From NCBI GenBank assembly GCA_965641885.1, contig OZ282574.1, positions 2,046,001-2,110,000 on the forward strand: 64,000 nucleotides of DNA. Direction: 5' to 3'. A model generated the notes under the pieces. That model worked only from the letters and a program-made list of their open reading frames with translations, did not search any database and was not told the DNA's origin. The position numbers and the translations under genes were made by a program. This document shows, in pieces, positions 41,892-50,550 of the stretch. How positions within the stretch are numbered: the first letter of the stretch is position 1; each line of letters begins with the position of its first letter. Source of the DNA: Pseudophaeobacter sp965641885 (GTDB lineage: Bacteria; Pseudomonadota; Alphaproteobacteria; Rhodobacterales; Rhodobacteraceae).

Positions 41892-42355
41892 TAGTTTGTG
41901 TCCTGAAGCGATGTCTCTTTAGGAGCCAATACAGCGGCTAGGGCATCAATCGCCATCAGATATCCCTGACTGCCAAAGCCGCAGATTTGCCCCAAGGCAG
42001 CACGCGAAATATAGGATTTGTGGCGAAACTCTTCGCGCGCATGAATGTTGGACAGGTGCACCTCAACCGTTGGCACCTCGACAGAAAAAATGGCGTCCAT
42101 CAGAGCAACAGAGGTATGGGTAAAGGCACCCGCATTCAGAATGATGCCAGCATGAACGCCACGGGCCGCGTGGATCGCGTCAAGCAAAGCCCCTTCGTGG
42201 TTGGACTGAAGGCAGTGGGCTGTCAGACCAGCGTTCACAGCATGGTCAATGCACTTCTGCTCGACCATTGCGAGCGTTTCGCGGCCATAGACCTCGGGCT
42301 GACGTGTGCCCAGAAGGTTCAGATTTGGTCCGTTCAGTATCAATATGCTCTGCAT
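41891..42355 (-). CDS. aroQ: 3-dehydroquinate dehydratase, type II
   Basis: A 154-residue dodecameric enzyme of the shikimate pathway. NGPNLNLLGTRQPEVYG holds the catalytic Arg and Tyr, SNHEG and NAGAFTHTS bind substrate, and VEVHLSNIHAREEFRHKS holds the catalytic His. GAGGGGG precedes the ATG. A 15-bp tandem repeat lies 51-80 bp upstream. Expression with a LuxR-type regulator is unusual for a core biosynthetic gene. Confidence 0.97.
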   Translation of the reverse strand: MQSILILNGPNLNLLGTRQPEVYGRETLAMVEQKCIDHAVNAGLTAHCLQSNHEGALLDAIHAARGVHAGIILNAGAFTHTSVALMDAIFSVEVPTVEVHLSNIHAREEFRHKSYISRAALGQICGFGSQGYLMAIDALAAVLAPKETSLQDTN

Positions 42356-42405
42356 CGCATCCCCCTCGATTCAAGCTTATGACGAAATAGGACATTTGCA
42401 CAGAA

Positions 42406-42435
42406 TATGCCAAGGCTTTATATGCCAAGGCTTTT
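42406..42435. repeat. Tandem repeat, 15 bp x 2, upstream of aroQ
   Basis: TATGCCAAGGCTTTA (42406-42420) and TATGCCAAGGCTTTT (42421-42435) differ only in the last base. They lie in the aroQ promoter region. Confidence 0.92.
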
Positions 42436-42511
42436 CCTGCGCCGCATGTTGCTATTTTCTCACGTAAAATTTGCGGATGGAGGGGAATTTGCCCCTGCAT
42501 CCATCCTAGGT

Positions 42512-43515
42512 TCAGCTGTTGGTCAGCACAACCTTACCCAGAACACGCCTGTCCTGCATCATCTCCAGTGCTTTTGGGGCCTCTGTCATAGCAAGAACCT
42601 CAGAGATCGGCGGCTTGATCTTGCCGCTGGCATAGAGCGCCTGAAGCTCTGCCATATTCTTCGCATGTCCTTTGGGATCACGAAGCACCGAGGCGCCCCA
42701 GAACACACCCCGAATATCGCAGCCCTTCAGCAGAGGAAGATTGAGCGGGATTTCAGGAATGCCGACGGGAAACCCGATGACCAGGTAGCGGCCCAGCCAG
42801 GCCATCGCTCGAAGCGCCGGTTTGGCATAGGCTCCGCCAACGCCGTCATAGACGACATCTACGCCATCTTTGCCATCTTTGCCGGACAGGGCTTTGATAT
42901 TTTTAGAAAACTCTTTCTGGTCATCTTTGTTCATGTCCCGGCTATAGACCAGCGTTTCGTCGGCCCCGAGCGCGCGACAGAACGCGGCCTTTTCTTGCGA
43001 AGACACGGCTGCAATGACCCGTGCACCCATGGATTCTGCCAGCTCAATTGCAGCAGCGCCAACCCCGCCGGCGGCCCCCAAAACCAATAGGGTTTCTCCG
43101 GGCTGAATCTGTGCCCGGTCCTTCAGGGCGTGGTAGGATGTGCCATATGTAAACACAAATCCAGCCGCATCCTCAAAAGGCATTTCTTCCGGGAATTTAG
43201 TCGCTTGCGCCGCCGGGATGCAGATCTGGGTGGCAAAGCCGCCATGCCCGGTAAGGGCAAGAACCTAGTCCCCTGTCTGAAAGCCTTCGACGCCTTCCCC
43301 CAGAGCCGTGACCACGCCGGATATCTCGCTGCCGGGGGCAAAGGGACGCTGGGGCTTAATCTGGTACAGATCACGAATAATCAAAGTATCGGGAAAGTTG
43401 ACGCCTGCGGCGCGGATCTCGACCAGGAGTTCCCCTTACCGGGGCAGAGATCCGGCATGTCTGTCCAGACCAGTGTTTCAGGACCACCAGCTGCGGTGCT
43501 CAACATTGATTTCAT
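42512..43515 (-). pseudogene. NADPH:quinone oxidoreductase (zinc-free MDR family), broken by a frameshift and a stop
   Basis: Read on the minus strand from an ATG at 43513-43515 (strong AGGAGGG before it), the protein begins MKSMLSTAAGGPETLVWTDM. It loses frame near 43435 at AAGGGGAAC, where one base seems missing. In the shifted frame it continues ELLVEIRAAGVNFPDTL and ends at TAG (43265-43267) after GEGVEGFQTGD. After the TAG the same frame gives LALTGHGGFATQ and then the intact 223-residue NADP-binding part (LVLGAAGGVGAAAIELAESM) to 42512. Repaired, it would be about 334 residues, the normal size. It is divergent from the acyl-CoA cluster. Sequencing error is possible but two independent lesions make decay likelier. 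Confidence 0.85.
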
Positions 43516-43677
43516 TTTTGCCCTCCTGGCAGCGCTGTGGCAGCCGAGTGTTTCCAAAATTACGTAAAGTCTTCTGTCGCTCCACAGCGTTGTCAATGCA
43601 TTAGCGAAATGTAATTCTGCATGGTGAAACCGCTGGACGCCATGGGAGGCTCTGGGCATCGGTGATGAGGAGAGAGC

Positions 43678-44853
43678 ATGACCACGGCTGAAGTTGAAAG
43701 AGAAACTGGCGACGCTGGCTTTAGGCACGAGATTCGCGACTGGCTAGACGCGAACTGCCCGCCTGAGATGCGCGATGGGGCCGGCGGCGAGGGTGCAATT
43801 TGTTGGGGCGGCACGTCCTGGGTCTTTAGCTGTGAGGCGCAGAAGATCTGGCTGGAGCGCTGTGCCGCGCGTGGGCTGACCGTGCCGACCTGGCCTAAGG
43901 CCTATGGTGGCGCGGGCCTGACACGCGACGAAGACAAGATCCTGAAAGAAGAGATGCAGGCCCTTGGTGCCCGCTCGCCTCTGGACAGTTTTGGCATCTG
44001 GATGCTTGGGCCTGCCTTGCTGAAATTTGGCAGTGAAGAGCAAAAGCTGCACTTCCTGCCGCCCATCGCACGGGGTGAAATCCGCTGGTGTCAGGGCTAT
44101 TCAGAGCCAGGAGCCGGTTCAGATCTGGCAGGGGTTCAGACCCATGCAGCTGATCAGGGCGACACCTGGCTGGTCAATGGCCAAAAGATCTGGACCTCCT
44201 ATGCAGATAAGGCCGACTGGATCTTCGCTCTGCTGAGAACCGACCGGGAGGCCAAGAAACATCTGGGTATTTCCTTTGTTCTCATGGATATGCGGTCCAG
44301 AGGTATCACCACGCAACCGATCCGGCTGATCTCTGGCTCGTCACCGTTTTGCGAAACATTCTTTGAGGATGTCGAGGTTCCGAAACACCAGGTGGTAGGC
44401 ACTGTTAACCGCGGCTGGGACGTGGCAAAATACCTGCTGACCCATGAGCGCGAGATGATCAGTAATGGCGGCAACGTCATGGGATCCGGGCGTGCTCTTG
44501 GCGCTGTATTGTCTGAAAGCGAAACCGGGCTGAGTGACCCGGTTCTGCGCGGCGATGCCATGCGCGCCGAGATCGACACCCTGGCCCTGGAGATGACATT
44601 GGAGCGGTATAAGGATCAGGCCGAAGGTGGACAGGGCGTCGGGGATGCCTCTGCTATGTTGAAATACATGGGCACAGAGCTGAACAAGCAGCGTCTGGAA
44701 CTGGTCATGGCCGCAGAAGGCTCTAACGCGCTGACCTGGCAGGACACGCCTGCCTCTTCCTGGCTCCGAACCAAGGCAAATTCGATCGAAGGCGGCACCT
44801 CCGAGGTCATGCTCTCGATCATTAGCCGTCGCATTTTGAACCTTCCGGGATAA
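43678..44853 (+). CDS. Acyl-CoA dehydrogenase (first)
   Basis: A 391-residue FAD enzyme. WCQGYSEPGAGSDLAGVQT is the flavin/substrate loop, followed by WTSYADKADWIFALLRTD, and the C-terminal EGGTSEVMLSIISRRILNLP is characteristic. It oxidises an acyl-CoA to the 2-enoyl-CoA and passes electrons to ETF. The N-terminal part is adapted to a larger or branched substrate, judging from its similarity to FadE-type pairs rather than short-chain dehydrogenases. GAGGAGAG lies before the ATG. The next gene, another acyl-CoA dehydrogenase, starts 5 bp later; such pairs often form heteromeric enzymes. Confidence 0.93.
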   Translation: MTTAEVERETGDAGFRHEIRDWLDANCPPEMRDGAGGEGAICWGGTSWVFSCEAQKIWLERCAARGLTVPTWPKAYGGAGLTRDEDKILKEEMQALGARSPLDSFGIWMLGPALLKFGSEEQKLHFLPPIARGEIRWCQGYSEPGAGSDLAGVQTHAADQGDTWLVNGQKIWTSYADKADWIFALLRTDREAKKHLGISFVLMDMRSRGITTQPIRLISGSSPFCETFFEDVEVPKHQVVGTVNRGWDVAKYLLTHEREMISNGGNVMGSGRALGAVLSESETGLSDPVLRGDAMRAEIDTLALEMTLERYKDQAEGGQGVGDASAMLKYMGTELNKQRLELVMAAEGSNALTWQDTPASSWLRTKANSIEGGTSEVMLSIISRRILNLPG

Positions 44854-44858
44854 GAAAC

Positions 44859-45974
44859 ATGGCAAAACTCATTCAAACAGAAGAAGAAATCCTGTTGTCC
44901 GAGGCAGCCAGTGGTTTCCTCGCAAAATCCGCGCCAGTCTCCCGACTGCGTGAGATGCGTGATGCGGGAAAGCGCTCAGACGCCGCACTTTGGCAGGAAA
45001 TGGCAGCTGCCGGATGGGCTGGTGTTTTGGTCCCCGAGGAGGCTGACGGCTCCGACATGGGCCATGCGGCGGCACATGTGCTGGCGCGCGAAATGGGCCG
45101 TAACCTGACGGTCAGTCCGTTTCTGAGTACCGCCGTGATGGCCGCAACGCTGCTGCGGCAGCTGAAGGATCCCAGCTCAAATAGCAAACTCAAACAGATT
45201 GCCGCAGGCGGGCTGACCTATGCGCTGGCCCTGGACGAGACTGCGAAATTTTCTCCTGAAAATGTTGAGCTCTCGGCGGAAAAACGCGGCAACGGCTACA
45301 TTCTCAATGGGAAAAAGTGTTTTGTCATAGATGGCTGCGAGGCAGATCGCATCCTGGTTCTGGCCAAAAGTGACGAGGGGCTCTGTCTGTTTGATCTCAC
45401 CAACACGGCCAAGGGGCTAGAGAGAACGCCGTTGGAGATGATCGACAGCCGCGACGCTGCGGATTTGGTTTTTGACGATGTAGAGCTGTCGGGCGACGCC
45501 CTTATTGGGACAGCAGGGTCAGGGTATGATCTGTTAAAGCCAGCGCTGGAGGCCGGGCAAGCCGCGCTTGCGGCCGAGACAATCGGGCTTTCAGAGGCGG
45601 CTTTTGCCCAAACCACCGACTATCTGAAAGAGCGCAAACAGTTTGGCGTCACCATCGGTAGTTTTCAGGCCCTGCAGCATCGGGCGGCGCATCTTTGGTG
45701 TGAAATCGAGCTGACCCATTCTGCCGTTTTGAATGCTGGCCGTATTCTGGATGCCGAGCCAGGAGCTGCGACACTGGCCGTGTCAGTGGCCAAGGCACGC
45801 GCCACGGATACGGCGCAAAAGGCAGTTCAGGAAGGCGTGCAGATGCATGGCGGCATGGGCATGACGGATGCCTTTGATATGGGATTTTATATGAAACGCG
45901 CCCGGGTCGCCGCCGAATGGCTGGGTGACTACGGTTATCACGCGGGCGTTGTTGCGCAATTGCGCGGATTTTAA
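44859..45974 (+). CDS. Acyl-CoA dehydrogenase (second)
   Basis: A 371-residue acyl-CoA dehydrogenase-fold protein. It has WAGVLVPEEADGSDMGHAAA near the N-terminus, LKERKQFGVTIGSFQALQHR and GVQMHGGMGMTDAFDMGFYM near the C-terminus. The flavin loop is reduced (TYALALDETAKFSPENVELS). That is common in the partner subunit of heteromeric acyl-CoA dehydrogenases, so it probably works with the gene before it. It ends 11 bp before the SDR gene. Confidence 0.9.
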   Translation: MAKLIQTEEEILLSEAASGFLAKSAPVSRLREMRDAGKRSDAALWQEMAAAGWAGVLVPEEADGSDMGHAAAHVLAREMGRNLTVSPFLSTAVMAATLLRQLKDPSSNSKLKQIAAGGLTYALALDETAKFSPENVELSAEKRGNGYILNGKKCFVIDGCEADRILVLAKSDEGLCLFDLTNTAKGLERTPLEMIDSRDAADLVFDDVELSGDALIGTAGSGYDLLKPALEAGQAALAAETIGLSEAAFAQTTDYLKERKQFGVTIGSFQALQHRAAHLWCEIELTHSAVLNAGRILDAEPGAATLAVSVAKARATDTAQKAVQEGVQMHGGMGMTDAFDMGFYMKRARVAAEWLGDYGYHAGVVAQLRGF

Positions 45975-45985
45975 GGGAGAAGACG

Positions 45986-46801
45986 ATGCAGGATCTTTTT
46001 ACACTTGAGGGTAAAACAGCCCTGATCACGGGTGGTGCTACGGGAATTGGCCGCATGGCCGCCGAAGCGATGGTGCGGGCCGGTGCGCGGGTGCTGATTG
46101 CGTCGCGCAAAGGCGCCGCCTGTGAGGCGGTTGCCGAAGAGCTGAATGCCCTGGATGCTCCCGGCACAGCCGAAGGATTTGGCGGCGATGTCGGCACTGA
46201 GGCCGGGATTGCGGCTCTGGTTGTGGAAATCAACAACCGCACGGAACGTCTTGATATCTTGATGAACAACTCTGGGATCACCTGGGGCGCTGAGCTGAAG
46301 GACTTTCCCTATCAGGCCTGGGAAAAGGTGATGTCGGTCAATGTGACCGGGGTCTTTGACCTGACCAGACGCTTGTTGCCAATGTTGATCAAAAGCGGTG
46401 AATCGGGTGATCCCGGACGGATCATCAATGTCGGCTCCGTCATGGGCGAAATCCCGATGGGAGACGGGGCGTATAGCTACGCGGCCTCCAAGGCTGCGGT
46501 CATTCACCTGTCTAAGATCCTTGCCAAGGAACTCGCGCACAAGAACGTTACGGTAAATGCGCTGGCGCCTGGTCCTTTTGTCTCGCGTATGACCGCCTTT
46601 GTGACCGAAGATGAAGAAAAGCGCGAAAAGGTTGGCAATGATGTGCCTTTGGGCCGCGTCGGACGCTATGAGGATATTGCAGGATCAGTCCTGTTTCTGA
46701 GCGGTAAGGGCGGCGCCTATGTGACTGGATCTGTTGTCCCGATCTCAGGCGGCATCAATGTCATGTCCGGCCATAATCTTTTTGCCAGTGCCATGGACTA
46801 G
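45986..46801 (+). CDS. Short-chain dehydrogenase/reductase
   Basis: A 271-residue classical SDR. The NAD(P) site is ALITGGATGIGRMAAEAM, the strand motif is LMNNSGITW (NNxG), and the catalytic triad is Ser in NVGSVMGE with Tyr/Lys in YSYAASKAAVIHL. It may oxidise a 3-hydroxyacyl-CoA or reduce a ketone in the cluster's pathway. AAGGGAGA precedes the ATG. It is in the same transcription unit as the dehydrogenases. Confidence 0.92.
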   Translation: MQDLFTLEGKTALITGGATGIGRMAAEAMVRAGARVLIASRKGAACEAVAEELNALDAPGTAEGFGGDVGTEAGIAALVVEINNRTERLDILMNNSGITWGAELKDFPYQAWEKVMSVNVTGVFDLTRRLLPMLIKSGESGDPGRIINVGSVMGEIPMGDGAYSYAASKAAVIHLSKILAKELAHKNVTVNALAPGPFVSRMTAFVTEDEEKREKVGNDVPLGRVGRYEDIAGSVLFLSGKGGAYVTGSVVPISGGINVMSGHNLFASAMD

Positions 46802-46846
46802 CTTAGCACCTTAGGGCTGCAAGATACTGAAACAAAGGACTAAACT

Positions 46847-47842
46847 GTGTCATCATCTCAAGATCACCTGCCCAAAGCGCTACAAAACCTGCGTATCCCT
46901 TTGATTGGCTCTCCCCTGTTTATCATTTCAGTGCCAGAGTTGGTCATCGCCCAGTGTAAAGCGGGCATTATAGGCTCGTTTCCGGCCCTCAATGCCCGCG
47001 AAGGCGAGGGGGATCCGGTTCGGCTTGAAGCCTGGCTCAAGCAGATCACCGAAGCGCTGGATAAGCACAATCAGGAAAACCCGGATCAGCCGGCCGCTCC
47101 CTTTGCGGTCAACCAGATTGTGCATCGCTCCAACGGTCGGCTGGAACGTGATCTTGAGATCTGTCACCGCTGGAACGTGCCGATCTGGATTACCTCATTG
47201 GGAGCGCGGGTAGAAGTCAATGAGGCGGCCCATGCCTGTGGTGGCGTGGTGCTGCATGACGTCATCAACAATAAATTTGCCAAGAAGGCGATCGAAAAGG
47301 GCGCCGATGGGCTGATCGCCGTTGCAGCCGGCGCTGGCGGTCATGCCGGTGAGCAGTCTCCCTTTGCACTGATCCGGGAGATCCGCAGCTGGTTTGACGG
47401 GCCACTTGCCCTGTCAGGCGCCATTGCAAGTGGCGAAGCTCTTTTGGCCGCGCGCGCTTTGGGGGCGGATTTTGGCTATGCCGGCTCACCCTTTATTGCC
47501 ACCCATGAGGCCAACGCCCAGCAGGACTATAAACAGATGATCGTCGACAGCTCTGCCGAAGACATCGTCTACTCTTCTTTGTTTACAGGCGTTTGGGGTA
47601 ACTATCTAAAGAAATCAGTCTCCAATGCGGGTCTTGATCCCGACAATCTTCCAACGGCCGACACCTCTGCGATGAATTTTGACAGCGGATCATCCAAGCC
47701 AAAAGCCTGGAAAGAGATCTGGGGGTCGGGTCAGGGTATTGGAGATGTAAAATCCATCTGTTCGGCCGGCGAGCTGGTTGATCGGATCGCCTCCGAATAC
47801 CAGGCTGCGGGTACGCGTTTGGCCCGCGAGTTCAAGGTCTGA
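46847..47842 (+). CDS. Nitronate monooxygenase-like NAD(P)H:flavin oxidoreductase
   Basis: A 331-residue FMN TIM barrel of the nitronate monooxygenase/2-nitropropane dioxygenase family. It starts with PLIGSPLFIISVPELVIAQC and contains VAAGAGGHAGEQSPFALIRE, whose His is the usual catalytic base, and ALSGAIASGEALLAARALGA. Its true substrate in acyl-CoA clusters is often unknown; it could act as an enoyl reductase or detoxify nitronates. It starts with GTG at 46847 and abuts the phosphatase gene. Confidence 0.87.
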   Translation: MSSSQDHLPKALQNLRIPLIGSPLFIISVPELVIAQCKAGIIGSFPALNAREGEGDPVRLEAWLKQITEALDKHNQENPDQPAAPFAVNQIVHRSNGRLERDLEICHRWNVPIWITSLGARVEVNEAAHACGGVVLHDVINNKFAKKAIEKGADGLIAVAAGAGGHAGEQSPFALIREIRSWFDGPLALSGAIASGEALLAARALGADFGYAGSPFIATHEANAQQDYKQMIVDSSAEDIVYSSLFTGVWGNYLKKSVSNAGLDPDNLPTADTSAMNFDSGSSKPKAWKEIWGSGQGIGDVKSICSAGELVDRIASEYQAAGTRLAREFKV

Positions 47843-47845
47843 AGG

Positions 47846-48496
47846 ATGGCAGAGCTGATTGTTGTCCGCCACGGTCAGGCCTCATTTGGGGCGGCCAACT
47901 ATGATGAGCTGAGCGACCTTGGTCGGCAACAGTCGCGCGTTTTGGGCGAAACCCTGCGGGCGCTCGACTGGGTTCCTGACAGGGTGATAACTGGCAGCCT
48001 TTTGCGTCAGAAACAAACTCTCGTCGAAATTGGCTTTGACGTCGCCACTGAGCAACATGAGGGCTGGAATGAATATGACTTTCATGACCTGCTGCACAGC
48101 CGGTTTGGAGGCCAGGCCCCGGATGATGTGATCACCGACCGCAAGACCCACTTTCGGGCCTTGCGCGACACTCTGGCGGACTGGCAGTTGGGCGGCATTC
48201 CTGAGGCGCGAGAGAGCTGGCAGGAGTTTTGTGCGCGCGTTGAGCAGGCACGTCTGCATGCCGTACAAGGGAGCGCCGAACGGGTCCTTGTAGTGAGTTC
48301 CGGTGGCGCGATTTCCAGATTGGTTGCCGCCTGCCTTGAGCTACCAAATGCGCAAATGATTGCACTGAATCTTCAGGTCAAAAACAGTTCGACCAGCCGG
48401 TTCGTGTTCTCAAAGGAGAAGTTCTTTCTCCATGAATTCAACTCTGTGCCGCACTTTCATAATATTGAACGCGCGGCACTCATGACCTATAGCTAG
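47846..48496 (+). CDS. Histidine phosphatase family protein
   Basis: A 216-residue phosphoglycerate-mutase-like phosphatase with the RHG motif in LIVVRHGQASFG, a second conserved Arg in GSLLRQKQT and the C-terminal His region in VLVVSSGGAISRLV. The last region has SSGG rather than the common SHGG, so the second catalytic His may be missing or displaced. The gene begins 3 bp after the flavoprotein stop and lies 12 bp before an APH-family kinase, which suggests the two act on the same phosphorylated compound. Confidence 0.88.
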   Translation: MAELIVVRHGQASFGAANYDELSDLGRQQSRVLGETLRALDWVPDRVITGSLLRQKQTLVEIGFDVATEQHEGWNEYDFHDLLHSRFGGQAPDDVITDRKTHFRALRDTLADWQLGGIPEARESWQEFCARVEQARLHAVQGSAERVLVVSSGGAISRLVAACLELPNAQMIALNLQVKNSSTSRFVFSKEKFFLHEFNSVPHFHNIERAALMTYS

Positions 48497-48508
48497 CGGG
48501 AGCTGACG

Positions 48509-49537
48509 ATGAGCGGAAAGACCCAGACCCTGGACCGGGAGGCCGTCGGCGCCTATCTGCGTGGACGTCTACCTGGATTTGATGCCGATTTTGACGTGCA
48601 AAAATTTGAGACCGGGCAATCAAACCCCACTTTCATGCTGAAAACCTCCGCGGGAAACTACGTGCTACGGCGCAAGCCACCGGGGGTTTTGCTCAAGTCG
48701 GCGCATGCGGTGGACCGCGAGTTCCGGGTGCAACAGGCGCTGGCTGATACAGAGGTTCCCGTCGCCAAAATGCATCTTCTGTGTGAGGATGACGACGTTA
48801 TTGGATCGGCGTTTTACGTGATGGATCATGTTGCCGGGCGCAATATTACGGACCCGACAATGCCAAATATGGACCCTGCGGCACGTGCGGCTGTAGTCGA
48901 TGAGATGAGCCGGGTTTTAGCGGTCTTGCATCAGGTCGATATTGAGGCCGTCGGCCTGGCTGACTATGGACCACCCGGCAACTACTTTGAGCGTCAACTG
49001 GGCCGTTGGACCAAGCAATACCGCGCCTCGGAAACCGATGTTATCCCCGAGATGGATGAGCTGATTCTGGCACTGGAGGCTGCGATGCCAAAGGAGGACG
49101 GGCAGCGTGGTCTGGTGCATGGCGACTATCGGATCGACAATATGATCTTTGCCGCCGATAGCCCGGACTGCCGGGCGGTGCTTGACTGGGAGCTGTCGAC
49201 CATTGGACATCCCTATGCCGATTTGGCCGGCGTCATCATGCAGTGGCAAATGCCACCCGGAGCCGAAGGCCGCGGTCTGGCGGGGATCGACCGCGCCGCC
49301 CTGGGGCTGCCCTCGGATCAGGCCTTTATTGACAGCTATTGTGAACGCCGCGGTCTGGCCGGGATTGATAATTTTGGCTTTTACCTGTCCTTTAGTTTTT
49401 TCCGAATGGGCGGGATCTTGCAGGGCGTTTTGAAACGTGCCCTTGATGGCAATGCATCAAACCCGCAACGTGCTGTCAAACTTGGCGGCTTTGTCTCCTT
49501 GTTTGCCCGAAACGGCTTGGACGCTCTCGGCAAATAA
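48509..49537 (+). CDS. Phosphotransferase of the APH / ACAD10-11 N-terminal type
   Basis: A 342-residue aminoglycoside-phosphotransferase-fold kinase. It has FETGQSNPTFML and YVLRRKPPG (ATP-binding Lys), the catalytic loop HGDYRIDNMIF and the metal Asp in AVLDWELSTIG. This subgroup is close to the kinase domain of ACAD10/ACAD11 and to LvaA, which phosphorylate 4-hydroxyacyl-CoAs, not antibiotics. Its place next to acyl-CoA dehydrogenases and a phosphatase supports a role in hydroxyacyl-CoA breakdown. Confidence 0.88.
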   Translation: MSGKTQTLDREAVGAYLRGRLPGFDADFDVQKFETGQSNPTFMLKTSAGNYVLRRKPPGVLLKSAHAVDREFRVQQALADTEVPVAKMHLLCEDDDVIGSAFYVMDHVAGRNITDPTMPNMDPAARAAVVDEMSRVLAVLHQVDIEAVGLADYGPPGNYFERQLGRWTKQYRASETDVIPEMDELILALEAAMPKEDGQRGLVHGDYRIDNMIFAADSPDCRAVLDWELSTIGHPYADLAGVIMQWQMPPGAEGRGLAGIDRAALGLPSDQAFIDSYCERRGLAGIDNFGFYLSFSFFRMGGILQGVLKRALDGNASNPQRAVKLGGFVSLFARNGLDALGK

Positions 49538-49597
49538 TCATACCTTATGAGTGTGTTGCGTGTAGCTGTTAACGGACCTTTCTTCGCGTGCTCTGCC

Positions 49598-49650
49598 GGG
49601 CTGCACAGAGCGGGACGGGGCTCGACAGAGTTGGACCGGGCTGCGCTGAT
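49598..49650. repeat. Degenerate tandem repeat, 20 bp x 2.5
   Basis: GGGCT starts copies at 49598, 49618 and 49638; the shared text is GGGCT--ACAGAG--GGAC-. The repeat lies in the 217-bp gap between the kinase and enoyl-CoA hydratase genes, which otherwise holds nothing recognisable. Confidence 0.7.
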
Positions 49651-49754
49651 GCGTGGTTCTACGTAGTTGATTGCGCTCGACCCCGGCGCTTTGGCTGCGC
49701 AATATAACACTAACAACGCCTACAGGCAGGGTTTCGCACCGAAGGAGAGCCTTG

Positions 49755-50525
49755 ATGACAGAGAATAGACAGCTCAGCATACGTGAGCACGGTGACGGTA
49801 TTGTTGAACTTCAGTTGGGTCGCGGACCGGTAAATGCCCTGAGCGCCGACTTTCTCCTGAGCTTTGCGGCAGAGATTACGCGACTGGGGTCTGATGACGC
49901 CGTACGAGCAATCATTTTATCCAGCCCTTTCAAAGTGTTTTCTGCGGGGCTTGATCTAAAAGAGGCGCGGGATTTTGATCTGGAGCAGCAAAATGCCATC
50001 GTGCGCGGGCTGAATGAGGGCTTTCTGGCGCTCTATGCCTGTCCCAAACCGGTTGTTGCCTGCGTTGGAGGTGCTGCAATCGCGGGGGGGCTGTTCTTTG
50101 TGCTTGCCAGCGACCGGCGCGTGGCGATGACCAAATCCTCCTTTGGTCTGGCTGAGGTGCGCGTGGGCGCTGATTTTCCCATTGGTCCCCTTGAGATCGC
50201 CAAGGCAACGCTGGACGTCGACACCCGGCGACGGCTTATGCTGACAGGACAACCTATTGGCCCAATTGCGGCCCGCAACTTTGGCATCATCGACATTATC
50301 GCGGAAGACCCCGAAGACCTGATCGGGTATTCCCTGGCCGAGGCGCGGAAACTGGCAGAGCTGCCATCATTGGCCTATGCCTCGATAAAGGCCCAACTCA
50401 GAGGCGAGACGATTGCACGGATCAAGGCTGCGATTGAAAATGGCGGCAACAGTCCTGAGGGCGGCTGGTTCAACAGCCAAACCAAGGCAGCGATGCAAAA
50501 AATGATTGATCACGGTTCATCCTGA
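49755..50525 (+). CDS. Enoyl-CoA hydratase/isomerase family protein (second)
   Basis: A 256-residue crotonase-fold protein: FKVFSAGLDLKEARDF is the CoA-binding loop and CVGGAAIAGGLFFVLASDRR the oxyanion-hole helix, with FGLAEVRVGADFPIGPLEIA following. It would hydrate the enoyl-CoA made by the dehydrogenases or isomerise it. The ATG at 49755 follows GAAGGAGAG; a frame open from 49671 is not needed. It begins after the largest gap in the cluster, so a second promoter may lie before it. Confidence 0.9.
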   Translation: MTENRQLSIREHGDGIVELQLGRGPVNALSADFLLSFAAEITRLGSDDAVRAIILSSPFKVFSAGLDLKEARDFDLEQQNAIVRGLNEGFLALYACPKPVVACVGGAAIAGGLFFVLASDRRVAMTKSSFGLAEVRVGADFPIGPLEIAKATLDVDTRRRLMLTGQPIGPIAARNFGIIDIIAEDPEDLIGYSLAEARKLAELPSLAYASIKAQLRGETIARIKAAIENGGNSPEGGWFNSQTKAAMQKMIDHGSS

Positions 50526-50550
50526 AGCGATGAACTCGAAGGGGGTAGCT

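Noticed and set aside
41136..43515. Quorum-sensing island with luxI
   Set aside because: Only the LuxR-type gene is present; no acyl-homoserine-lactone synthase frame was found on either strand nearby.
48509..49537. Aminoglycoside resistance gene
   Set aside because: The APH fold is real, but the subgroup and the acyl-CoA neighbours point to a metabolic kinase.
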